From positions 310,001-374,000 of the forward strand of contig NZ_LZRD01000002.1 of the NCBI RefSeq assembly GCF_001687325.1: 64,000 nt of DNA, written 5' to 3'. Positions 9,026 through 16,636 of this stretch are shown in pieces (within the stretch, counting starts at the first letter, position 1; every line of letters begins with the position of its first letter). Source of the stretch: Streptomyces sp. PTY087I2 (GTDB taxonomy: Bacteria > Actinomycetota > Actinomycetes > Streptomycetales > Streptomycetaceae). The notes beneath the pieces are model-generated. The model was not told where the DNA came from and made no database searches. It saw only the letters and a program-made list of their open reading frames with translations. A program made the translations under genes and the position numbers.

Positions 9026-9145
9026 ACAAACGGGTGGTGAACTCGGTCTTCCGTTCATCCGATAGCCTCAGCCGACACGCCGCCGGCCCGCCATGTGGCC
9101 GCGCCGCCGTGTGTCGTCCACGTCAGTGCCAAGGAGTGAGTTCGT

Positions 9146-10978
9146 CTGTCGACCGCCATCCTCACCGGTACGCCGGTACCCGGGTCGTCGCTCGCGGACG
9201 ATCTGCGCTCCCTGGGCTTCGAGGTGCAGACCGCCGCCGACGCCGGTGATGCCGCAGCCCTCCTCGCCGCCGTCCCGGCCGGCCGCCGGGTCGCCCTCGT
9301 CGATCCGCGTTTCGTGGGCCACGTCCACGCGCTGCGGCTCGGCCTGACCGACCCGCGCTTCGCCGCCGCCGCCGTGCCCGGCGCGCTCACCGCCCTGCCC
9401 GAGGCACGCGGCGCCCTGCTGCGCGCGCTCCAGCACACCACGGCCGCCGTCGGCGCGGGCGCCCCCGTCGTCGCCCCCGACACCGACCCGGCGCCCGAGG
9501 ACCGCACCGTCCCCGGCCGGATCGCCGTGGCGCTGGAGGCCGAGGGCACCGCCGTCAAGCGCCCCGAGCTGGGCTCGCTCACCGCCACCGTCCCCACCGA
9601 CGCCGGAGCGCGGGCGGCCGCCGAGAGCGCCCGCGACGAGGTCGACGACGAGGCGGTACGGCTGCGCAGCGCGGTCAAGGCCCACGACGGCTTCTTCACC
9701 ACCTTCGCCATCAGCCCGTACTCCCGCTACATCGCCCGCTGGTGCGCCCGCCGGGGCCTCACCCCGAACCAGGTCACCACCGCCTCCCTGATCACCGCGC
9801 TCGTCGCGGCGGGCGCGGCGGCCACCGGAACCCGCGGCGGCTACATCGCCGCCGGGATCCTGCTCCTGGTCTCCTTCGTGCTCGACTGCACCGACGGGCA
9901 GCTCGCCCGCTACTCGTTGCAGTACTCCACGATGGGCGCCTGGCTGGACGCCACCTTCGACCGGGCCAAGGAGTACGCGTACTACGCGGGGCTCGCCATC
10001 GGCGCCGTACGCGGCGGTGATGACGTCTGGGTCCTGGCGCTCGGCGCGATGGTCCTCCAGGCCTGCCGCCATGTCGTGGACTTCTCGTTCAACGAGGCCA
10101 ACCACGACGCGGTCGCCAACACCAGCCCCACCGCCGCCCTCTCCGACAAGCTCGACAGCGTCGGCTGGACGGTCTGGGCGCGCCGGATGATCGTGCTGCC
10201 GATCGGCGAGCGCTGGGCCATGATCGCGGTCCTCACCGCGCTCACCACGCCCCGGATCGTCTTCTACGCCCTGCTCATCGGCTGCGCGCTCGCCGCCTGC
10301 TACACCACCGCGGGCCGCCTGCTGCGCTCCCTGACCCGTCGCGCCAGCCGTACCGACCGCGCCGCCCAGGCCCTGGCGGACCTCGCCGACTCCGGGCCCC
10401 TCGCCCAGGGTGTCGCGGCCGTCGCCCCCGGCCTCCGGGGCGCGTTCACGGCTCCGGCCGTCGCCCTGCTCGGCACGCTCGTCATGATCGGCGGGGCCCT
10501 CTTCCTCCCGTACGGCAGCTGGCTCACCGTCGCCACAGCGGCGGTGTACGTGGTCCTCTCCGGCCTCGCCGTCGCCCGCCCGCTCAAGGGCGCGCTCGAC
10601 TGGCTGGTACCGCCGTTCTTCCGGGCCGCGGAGTACGTCACGATCCTCGTGCTGGCGGCCCGCAGCGACGTCCCGCACGCCGTTCCCGCGGCCTTCGGGC
10701 TCGTCTCGGCCGTCGCCTACCATCACTACGACACGGTGTACCGCATCCGCGGAGGCACCGGCGCACCGCCCCAGTGGCTGGTGCGGACGATCGGTGGACA
10801 CGAGGGCCGCACCGCGCTGGTGGCCGTCCTCGCCGCCGTACTCACCCATGCCTCAGGTTTCACCACGGCCCTGACCGCGCTCGCGGTCGCCGTGGCTCTG
10901 GTGGTGCTCGTGGAGTCCATCCGCTTCTGGGTGTCCTCCTCGGCGCCCGCCGTACACGACGAAGGAGAACTCGCATGA
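9146..10978 (+). CDS. CDP-alcohol phosphatidyltransferase with extra N- and C-terminal domains (DUF5941-like)
   Basis: A 610-residue membrane enzyme, three times the size of a plain family member. The catalytic motif D(x)2DG(x)2AR(x)8G(x)3D(x)3D is complete at about residues 247-269 (DCTDGQLAR ... GAWLDATFD), so it should join a CDP-activated alcohol to an acceptor with release of CMP. About 195 soluble residues precede it; their last part (SLTATVPTDAGARAAAE ... VKAHDGFFTTF) resembles the linker region of bifunctional nucleotidyltransferase/CDP-alcohol enzymes, so the N terminus may be a decayed nucleotidyltransferase domain. A second block of helices follows residue 430. No ATG or GTG fits the N terminus: an in-frame stop lies at 9137, while CTG 9146 has AAGGAG nine bases upstream, so I use CTG. 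It overlaps the next gene by ATGA. Confidence 0.85.
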   Translation: MSTAILTGTPVPGSSLADDLRSLGFEVQTAADAGDAAALLAAVPAGRRVALVDPRFVGHVHALRLGLTDPRFAAAAVPGALTALPEARGALLRALQHTTAAVGAGAPVVAPDTDPAPEDRTVPGRIAVALEAEGTAVKRPELGSLTATVPTDAGARAAAESARDEVDDEAVRLRSAVKAHDGFFTTFAISPYSRYIARWCARRGLTPNQVTTASLITALVAAGAAATGTRGGYIAAGILLLVSFVLDCTDGQLARYSLQYSTMGAWLDATFDRAKEYAYYAGLAIGAVRGGDDVWVLALGAMVLQACRHVVDFSFNEANHDAVANTSPTAALSDKLDSVGWTVWARRMIVLPIGERWAMIAVLTALTTPRIVFYALLIGCALAACYTTAGRLLRSLTRRASRTDRAAQALADLADSGPLAQGVAAVAPGLRGAFTAPAVALLGTLVMIGGALFLPYGSWLTVATAAVYVVLSGLAVARPLKGALDWLVPPFFRAAEYVTILVLAARSDVPHAVPAAFGLVSAVAYHHYDTVYRIRGGTGAPPQWLVRTIGGHEGRTALVAVLAAVLTHASGFTTALTALAVAVALVVLVESIRFWVSSSAPAVHDEGELA

Positions 10979-11712
10979 TCGGCCTCGTACTGGCAGCCGG
11001 TGCAGGACGACGTCTGCGCCCCTACACGGACACGCTCCCCAAGGCGCTCGTCCCTGTCGACGGCGACAAGACGGTCCTCGACCTCACGCTCGCCAACTTC
11101 GCCGAGGTCGGACTCACCGAGGTCGCGATCGTCGTCGGCTACCGCAAGGAGGCCGTCTACGCCCGCAAGGCCGAGCTGGAGGCCACGTACGGCCTCAGCC
11201 TCACGCTGATCGACAACGACAAGGCCGAGGAGTGGAACAACGCCTACTCCCTGTGGTGCGCCCGTGACGTCCTCAAGCGCGGTGTGATCCTCGCCAACGG
11301 CGACACCGTGCACCCGGTCTCCGTCGAGAAGACCCTCCTGGACGCCCGCGGCAAGGGCCAGAAGATCATCCTCGCCCTGGACACCGAGAAGGTGCTCGCC
11401 GACGAGGAGATGAAGGTCATCACCGAGGACGGCAAGGGCGTGCAGCGCATCACCAAGCTGATGGACCCGGCCACCGCCACCGGTGAGTACATCGGCGTCA
11501 CCCTCATCGAGGCCGAGGCCGCCGAGGAGCTGGCGGACGCGCTGAAGACCACCTTCGAGCGCGACCCCGACCTCTACTACGAGGACGGCTACCAGGAGCT
11601 CGTGAACCGCGGCTTCACCGTCGACGTCGCCCCCATCGGCACCGTCACCTGGGTCGAGATCGACAACCACGACGACCTCAAGAAGGGCCGGGAGATCGCG
11701 TGCCAGTACTGA
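10975..11712 (+). CDS. Sugar-phosphate/alcohol-phosphate nucleotidyltransferase (cytidylyltransferase-like)
   Basis: A 245-residue nucleotidyltransferase that should activate a phosphorylated alcohol or sugar with CTP or another NTP. The signature LAAGAGRRLRPYTDTLPKAL (residues 5-24) is the nucleotide-binding loop with the essential lysine; NGDT near residue 105 is the metal-binding aspartate region, and WVEIDNHDDL near the C terminus is the second acidic site. It resembles the phosphocholine/inositol-phosphate cytidylyltransferase branch rather than the larger hexose-1-phosphate enzymes. The ATG lies in ATGA shared with the upstream phosphatidyltransferase and the gene overlaps the following dehydrogenase by 13 bp, so all three are translationally coupled. 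This supports a CDP-alcohol made here and used by one of the two phosphatidyltransferases. Confidence 0.88.
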   Translation: MIGLVLAAGAGRRLRPYTDTLPKALVPVDGDKTVLDLTLANFAEVGLTEVAIVVGYRKEAVYARKAELEATYGLSLTLIDNDKAEEWNNAYSLWCARDVLKRGVILANGDTVHPVSVEKTLLDARGKGQKIILALDTEKVLADEEMKVITEDGKGVQRITKLMDPATATGEYIGVTLIEAEAAEELADALKTTFERDPDLYYEDGYQELVNRGFTVDVAPIGTVTWVEIDNHDDLKKGREIACQY

Positions 11713-12761
11713 CCCGGCTCATTCCGTCCCCGGTCGTCGTCGACATCCGACGCGGCGCCATGGACGATCTGGCGGGTCTCCTGGCCGACCAGCGGATCTC
11801 CTCCTCGGGCAAGCTCGCCATCGCGATCAGCGACGGCTCCGGGCGCGCCCTGAAGGAGAGGCTCGCCCCGGTCCTGCCGGGTGCCGACTGGTACCCGGTC
11901 TCCGACGGCACGATCGACTCCGCGGTGAAGCTCGCCGACGGCATCAAGGGCAACCGGTACGACGCGGTGGTGGGCCTCGGCGGCGGCAAGATCATCGACG
12001 TGGCGAAGTACGCCGCGGCGCGGGTCGGGCTGCCGATGGTCGCCGTCGCGACGAACCTCTCGCACGACGGCCTGTGCTCGCCGGTCGCCACGCTCGACAA
12101 CGACAACGGGCGCGGCTCCTACGGGGTCCCCACCCCGATCGCCGTGGTCATCGACCTCGATGTGATCCGTGAGGCGCCCGCCCGTTACGTCCGCTCCGGC
12201 ATCGGCGACGCGGTCTCGAACATCTCCTGCGTCGCCGACTGGGAGCTGGCCCACGAGGTCAACGGCGAGGAGATCGACGGGCTCGCGGCCGCGATGGCCC
12301 GCCAGGCCGGCGAGGCCGTGCTGCGCCACCCGGGCGGCGTCGGCGACGACGGCTTCCTGAAGGTGCTGGCCGAGGGACTCGTGCTGACGGGCATCTCGAT
12401 GTCGGTCGCGGGCGACTCGCGGCCGGCGTCCGGCGCCTGCCACGAGATCAACCACGCCTTCGACCTGCTCTACCCCCAGCGCGCGGCCAGCCACGGCGAA
12501 CAGGTCGGCCTCGGCGCCTGCTTCGCCATGCATCTGCGCGGTGCCCGCCAGGAGTCCCTCCTGATGGCATCGATACTGCGCCGCCACGGTCTGCCGGTCC
12601 TGCCGGAGGAGATCGGGTTCAGCGTCGACGAGTTCGTCAAGGCCGTCGACTACGCGCCGCAGACGCGTCCGGGACGCTTCACGGTCCTGGAGCACCTCAA
12701 CCTGTCCACCGATCAGATCAGGGACGCGTACGCCGACTATGTCTCGACCATCAGTAGCTGA
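11700..12761 (+). CDS. Iron-containing alcohol dehydrogenase family, glycerol-1-phosphate dehydrogenase-like
   Basis: A 353-residue member of the EgsA/AraM branch of the iron-dependent dehydrogenase fold, which reduces dihydroxyacetone phosphate or a related ketose phosphate with NAD(P)H. The nucleotide-binding GLGGGKIIDVAKY is at about residues 92-104, the family text TNLSHDGLCSPVA follows near 119, and the metal ligands are in GACHEINHAFDLL (about 247-259) plus the later SHGEQVGLG. It starts at GTG 11700, within the end of the nucleotidyltransferase gene, and overlaps the next gene by 23 bp. In this operon it could supply the phosphorylated polyol that is then activated with CTP, which is inferred from context only. 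Confidence 0.85.
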   Translation: MPVLTRLIPSPVVVDIRRGAMDDLAGLLADQRISSSGKLAIAISDGSGRALKERLAPVLPGADWYPVSDGTIDSAVKLADGIKGNRYDAVVGLGGGKIIDVAKYAAARVGLPMVAVATNLSHDGLCSPVATLDNDNGRGSYGVPTPIAVVIDLDVIREAPARYVRSGIGDAVSNISCVADWELAHEVNGEEIDGLAAAMARQAGEAVLRHPGGVGDDGFLKVLAEGLVLTGISMSVAGDSRPASGACHEINHAFDLLYPQRAASHGEQVGLGACFAMHLRGARQESLLMASILRRHGLPVLPEEIGFSVDEFVKAVDYAPQTRPGRFTVLEHLNLSTDQIRDAYADYVSTISS

Positions 12762-13518
12762 ACTCCGTCCGGTCGTGCACCCCCCGGGGGTGAAGGACCG
12801 GCGCAGCGGCGAGCACTGGGCCGGGCGCATGTACATGCGCGAGGTCTCGCTGCGCGTGGACCGCTACCTGGTCAACACCCGCGTCACGCCGAACCAGGTC
12901 ACGTACGTCATGACGCTGGCCGGAGCCCTGGCCGCCCCGGCGCTGCTGGTGCCGGGCGTCTGGGGCGCCGTGCTCGGCGTGGTGATGGTCCAGCTCTACC
13001 TGCTCTTCGACTGCGTGGACGGCGAGCTGGCCCGCTGGAAGAAGCAGTACTCGCTCAGCGGGGTCTATCTGGACCGGGTCGCCGCCTATCTGTGCGACGC
13101 GGCGGTGCTGGTGGGCCTCGGCCTGCGGGCCGCCGACATCTGGGGCGAGGGCCGGACCGACTGGCTCTGGGCGTTCCTCGGGACGCTCGCGGCGCTCGGC
13201 GCGATCCTGATCAAGGCCGAGACGGACCTGGTGGGCGTGGCCCGTCACCAGGGCGGGCTGCCGCCGGTGAAGGAGGCGGCCTCCGAGCCGCGCTCCTCCG
13301 GGATGGCGCTGGCCCGCAAGGCCGCAGCCGCGCTCAAGTTCCACCGGCTCATCCTCGGTATCGAGGCGTCCCTGGTGATCCTCGTGGTGGCCGTCGTGGA
13401 CGCGATCGGGGGCGACCTCTTCTACACCCGCCTGACCGTGGCGGTCATGGCCGGCATCGCGCTGTTGCAGACCCTGCTGCACCTGGTGTCCGTCCTGGCG
13501 TCCAGCAGGCTGAAGTGA
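12739..13518 (+). CDS. CDP-alcohol phosphatidyltransferase, second copy, with altered catalytic motif
   Basis: A 259-residue integral membrane protein with about six helices. The motif reads DCVDGELAR at residues 91-99, then G108 and D112, but the fourth aspartate expected at residue 116 is alanine (GVYLDRVAAYLCD; the next aspartate is D120). The fourth aspartate is regarded as the catalytic base in the family, so this copy may use a shifted aspartate, have another acceptor, or be non-catalytic. The N-terminal part (GEHWAGRMYMREVSLRVDRY) is short, unlike the 195-residue extension of the copy at 9146. ATG 12739 lies inside the dehydrogenase gene and its stop overlaps the glycosyltransferase start, so it is part of the coupled operon. 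Confidence 0.88.
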   Translation: MSRPSVAELRPVVHPPGVKDRRSGEHWAGRMYMREVSLRVDRYLVNTRVTPNQVTYVMTLAGALAAPALLVPGVWGAVLGVVMVQLYLLFDCVDGELARWKKQYSLSGVYLDRVAAYLCDAAVLVGLGLRAADIWGEGRTDWLWAFLGTLAALGAILIKAETDLVGVARHQGGLPPVKEAASEPRSSGMALARKAAAALKFHRLILGIEASLVILVVAVVDAIGGDLFYTRLTVAVMAGIALLQTLLHLVSVLASSRLK

Positions 13519-14399
13519 CCTTTCCCATGAAACTGGGCGCGGTGATCATCACCATGGGCAACCGCCCGGACGAACTCCGCGCCCTCCTCGATTCGGTCAC
13601 CGCCCAGCACGGTGACCGGATCGAGGTCGTGGTGGTCGGCAACGGCGCCCCGGTCCCCGACGTGCCCGCCGGGGTGCGCACGGTGGAGCTGCCCGAGAAC
13701 CTGGGCATCCCCGGCGGCCGCAACGTCGGCATCGAGGCGTTCGGCCCCTGCGGGGCGGACGTGGACGTGCTGCTCTTCCTGGACGACGACGGGCTGCTCC
13801 CGAACCGGGACACCGCCGAGCTGTGCCGGCAGGCCTTCACGGCGGACCCGAGGCTCGGGATCGTCACCTTCCGCATCGCCGACCCGGACACCGGCGCCAC
13901 CCAGCGGCGGCACGTGCCCCGGCTGCGGGCCGCCGACCCGATGCGCTCCTCGCGCGTCACGACGTTCCTGGGCGGCGCCAACGCCGTACGCACCAAGGTC
14001 ATCGCCGAGGTCGGCCCGCTGCCCGAGGACTTCTTCTACGCCCACGAGGAGACGGACCTCGCCTGGCGGGCGCTGGACGCGGGCTGGATGATCGACTACC
14101 GCGCCGACATGGTGCTGAACCACCCCACCACCGCCCCGTCCCGGCACGCGGTCTACCACCGCATGGTCGCCCGCAACCGGGTCTGGCTCGCCCGCCGGAA
14201 CCTGCCCGCCCCGCTGGTCCCCCTCTACACGGGGGTCTGGCTGCTGCTGACCCTGGTCAGACGTCCGTCGCCGCCCGCGCTGAAGGCATGGTTCGGCGGA
14301 TTCCGGGAAGGCTGGTCGACCCCCTGCGGAACCCGGCGCCCGATGAAGTGGCGTACGGTGTGGCGGCTGACGAGGCTGGGCCGACCTCCGGTCATCTGA
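13515..14399 (+). CDS. Family 2 glycosyltransferase
   Basis: A GT-A fold glycosyltransferase of 294 residues, cytoplasmic or membrane-associated, using a nucleotide sugar. Visible motifs: the N-terminal strand AVIITMGNRPDELRALLDSV, ENLGIPGGRNVGIEA near residue 63, the metal-binding acidic run FLDDDG near 88, and YAHEETDLAWRALDAGW near 180, the usual acceptor-side motif of rhamnosyl/galactosyl-type GT2 enzymes. A hydrophobic stretch (LYTGVWLLLTLV) near the C terminus may hold it to the membrane. I use GTG 13515, which overlaps the upstream stop; ATG 13527 four codons later is an alternative. It is the only glycosyltransferase in the cluster, so the product probably carries one sugar or a repeating unit. 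Confidence 0.88.
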   Translation: MTFPMKLGAVIITMGNRPDELRALLDSVTAQHGDRIEVVVVGNGAPVPDVPAGVRTVELPENLGIPGGRNVGIEAFGPCGADVDVLLFLDDDGLLPNRDTAELCRQAFTADPRLGIVTFRIADPDTGATQRRHVPRLRAADPMRSSRVTTFLGGANAVRTKVIAEVGPLPEDFFYAHEETDLAWRALDAGWMIDYRADMVLNHPTTAPSRHAVYHRMVARNRVWLARRNLPAPLVPLYTGVWLLLTLVRRPSPPALKAWFGGFREGWSTPCGTRRPMKWRTVWRLTRLGRPPVI

Positions 14400-14500
14400 G
14401 ACGCTTTCCTCTGAGAGCATGAGGCGTATTTTCTTTCCGGAACCTGTCCGCCTGAGCCGCGCCCGCGACTGGCTGCGCGTGAAGACGAGAGTTTCAACTT

Positions 14501-15430
14501 GTGAGTGACACGACCCACGACGGTGGGGTAGCCCTCGGGACCCCGCCGTCCGCCGACGAGGGCCTCGACGCGGCCCAGCTGGCCGCCAAGTACGGCCTGA
14601 CCGTGAGCGGCGCCCGGCCGGGGCTGTTCGCGTACATGCGACAGCTCTGGGGCCGACGCCACTTCATCCTGGCCTTCTCCCGGGCGAAGCTGACCGCCCA
14701 GTACAGCCAGGCCAAACTGGGCCAGCTGTGGCAAGTGGTCACGCCCCTGCTGAACGCCTGTGTCTATTACCTGATCTTCGGCCTGATCCTGGGGACCAGG
14801 GAGGGGATCCCCCACGACGTCTTCGTACCGTTCCTGGTCACCGGCGTCTTCGTCTTCACCTTCACCCAGAGCTCCGTCATGGCGGGCGTCCGGTCGATCT
14901 CCGGCAACCTCGGCCTGGTCCGGGCCCTCCACTTCCCCCGGGCCTCGCTCCCCATCTCCTTCTCGCTCCAGCAGCTCCAGCAGCTGCTCTTCTCGATGAT
15001 CGTGATGGTCGCGGTCACCGTCATCTTCGGCAGCTACCCCTCGCTGTCGTGGCTCCTGGTGATCCCCGCCCTGCTGCTCCAGTTCGTCTTCAACACCGGC
15101 CTGGCCCTCGTCATGGCGCGGCTCGGCTCCAAGACCCCCGACCTCGCGCAGCTGATGCCGTTCGTGATGCGCACCTGGATGTACGCCTCGGGCGTCATGT
15201 TCTCCATCCCGGTGATGCTGAAGGACAAGCCGCAGTGGATCGCGGACGTGCTCCAGTACAACCCGGCGGCGATCTACATGGACCTGGTCCGCTTCGCCAT
15301 GATCGACGGGTACGGCTCCGAGAACCTGCCGGACCACGTCTGGGCCGCCGGCCTGGGCTGGGCGGTGCTGCTGGGCGTCGTGGGATTCGTGTACTTCTGG
15401 AAGGCGGAGGAGCGGTACGGCCGTGGCTGA
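14501..15430 (+). CDS. ABC-2 type exporter permease (Wzm/TagG-like)
   Basis: The membrane half of an export ABC transporter, 309 residues. After a soluble N-terminal stretch of about 55 residues there are six hydrophobic segments between residues 75 and 300 (for example YYLIFGLILG and AVLLGVVGFVYFW). The text AKLGQLWQVVTPLL is typical of permeases that export polysaccharides, teichoic acids or glycolipids. It starts at GTG 14501 after about 100 bp of spacer and overlaps the ATPase gene by 8 bp. With the synthetic genes upstream it would export the CDP-alcohol-derived product across the cytoplasmic membrane. Confidence 0.9.
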   Translation: MSDTTHDGGVALGTPPSADEGLDAAQLAAKYGLTVSGARPGLFAYMRQLWGRRHFILAFSRAKLTAQYSQAKLGQLWQVVTPLLNACVYYLIFGLILGTREGIPHDVFVPFLVTGVFVFTFTQSSVMAGVRSISGNLGLVRALHFPRASLPISFSLQQLQQLLFSMIVMVAVTVIFGSYPSLSWLLVIPALLLQFVFNTGLALVMARLGSKTPDLAQLMPFVMRTWMYASGVMFSIPVMLKDKPQWIADVLQYNPAAIYMDLVRFAMIDGYGSENLPDHVWAAGLGWAVLLGVVGFVYFWKAEERYGRG

Positions 15431-16208
15431 CGACAACGCGCAGGGGCGCATCCCCACGGTGATCGCCGACGACGTGCACATCGTGTACCGGGTCAACGGC
15501 GCGGGCGGCGGCCGGGGCAGCGCCACCGCCGCGCTGAGCCGCATGCTGCGGCGCGGCAAGGGCGAGCCGCGCGGCGTCCGGAAGGTGCACGCCGTACGCG
15601 GTGTCTCCTTCACCGCCTACCGCGGCGAGGCCATCGGCCTCATCGGCACCAACGGCTCCGGCAAGTCGACGCTGCTGCGGGCCATCGCCGGACTGCTGCC
15701 GACCGAATCCGGCCATGTCTACACCGACGGCCAGCCCTCGCTGCTCGGCGTGAACGCGGCCCTGATGAGCGACCTCACCGGCGAGCGCAACGTCGTGCTC
15801 GGCGGTCTGGCCATGGGGATGACCCAGGCCGAGATCCGCTCCCGCTACCAGGAGATCGTCGACTTCTCCGGCATCAACGAGAAGGGCGACTTCATCACCC
15901 TGCCGATGCGGACGTACTCCTCCGGCATGGCGGCGCGGCTCCGTTTCTCGATCGCCGCGGCCAAGAACCACGACGTCCTCATGATCGACGAGGCGCTGGC
16001 CACCGGTGACCGCAAGTTCCGCATCCGCTCCGAGGAGCGGATCCGCGAGCTGCGCAAGGAGGCGGGCACGGTCTTCCTGGTCAGCCACAACAACAAGTCG
16101 ATCAGGGACACCTGCGACCGCGCGCTGTGGCTGGAGAAGGGCGAGCTGCTGATGGACGGCCCCACCGAGGAAGTCCTCAAGGCGTACGAGCGTGAGACGG
16201 GCAAGTAG
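15423..16208 (+). CDS. ABC exporter ATPase (Wzt/TagH-like)
   Basis: The nucleotide-binding half of the exporter, 261 residues. Walker A is GTNGSGKST (about residues 75-83), the signature is the TagH/Wzt form YSSGMAARLRF, Walker B is VLMIDEALATGD and the switch histidine is in LVSHN. The N-terminal half contains an insertion of about 25 residues before Walker A (RGSATAALSRMLRRG), as in other TagH/Wzt proteins. There is no C-terminal carbohydrate-binding domain like that of long Wzt proteins, so substrate choice probably lies with the permease. GTG 15423 overlaps the permease stop. A large perfect palindrome 26 bp after the stop closes the operon. Confidence 0.92.
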   Translation: MADDNAQGRIPTVIADDVHIVYRVNGAGGGRGSATAALSRMLRRGKGEPRGVRKVHAVRGVSFTAYRGEAIGLIGTNGSGKSTLLRAIAGLLPTESGHVYTDGQPSLLGVNAALMSDLTGERNVVLGGLAMGMTQAEIRSRYQEIVDFSGINEKGDFITLPMRTYSSGMAARLRFSIAAAKNHDVLMIDEALATGDRKFRIRSEERIRELRKEAGTVFLVSHNNKSIRDTCDRALWLEKGELLMDGPTEEVLKAYERETGK

Positions 16209-16233
16209 TTCAGGGCGCCCCCTGGCCCATCCC

Positions 16234-16267
16234 GCGGCCCCTGCCGGACCGGTCCGGCAGGGGCCGC
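16234..16267 (+). terminator. 34-bp perfect palindrome closing the exporter operon
   Basis: Seventeen bases (16234-16250, beginning GCGGCCCCTGCC) are followed directly by their exact reverse complement (16251-16267). There is no T-tract, as usual for streptomycete terminators. It lies 26 bp downstream of the exporter ATPase stop codon and about 300 bp upstream of the hopanoid operon. Confidence 0.8.
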
Positions 16268-16573
16268 GCGGTGCCCGTCGCCGGGGCGGGCCCTCCGCAG
16301 TAGGGCCCAGGGTCGATCTCCTCCCGGCGGATGACGTCAAGTCAGCCGTGTGCGGGGAAGGTTGACGGGTGCGGCGGGGAAGCGGTGGCGACCGCTCCAC
16401 CCCGCCGGTCCCCGGTGAGCTGTACAACGTAAGCTGGAGCGGTGCTGATTCATGGCAAGTAGGGCGATATGCCGCGGCACCGACGCTCTGCCGCAGTGCA
16501 CTCGGAAGACTGAGCGGCGTGTCCGAAAAGGGTTGTTTTGGGTCAGCAGTGTAGAACGGGAGATGTGACGGCA

Positions 16574-16636
16574 ATGACGGAAGATCTCCAGCTCCGACGT
16601 GGTTTCGCCGTCCCCGCGCCGGGCGGTCGGCAGTGA
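16574..16636 (+). CDS. Possible 20-residue leader peptide coupled to hpnC
   Basis: A small open frame, ATG GTC-less start at 16574 reading MTEDLQLRRGFAVPAPGGRQ, preceded by GGGAG at 16558-16562 and ending in a TGA that overlaps the GTG start of hpnC (GTGA at 16633-16636). hpnC itself has no evident ribosome site, so translation could depend on ribosomes finishing this leader. This is an inference from spacing; the peptide has no recognised family. The alternative is that hpnC begins elsewhere and the frame is chance. Confidence 0.4.
   Translation: MTEDLQLRRGFAVPAPGGRQ

Noticed and set aside
9068-10849. A 593-codon minus-strand frame opposite the large CDP-alcohol enzyme
   Set aside because: Antisense shadow rich in Gly/Arg/Glu; the plus-strand gene has the complete catalytic motif.
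16334-16341. TGACGTCA palindrome before the hopanoid operon
   Set aside because: Eight bases only; expected by chance and without a matching second site.
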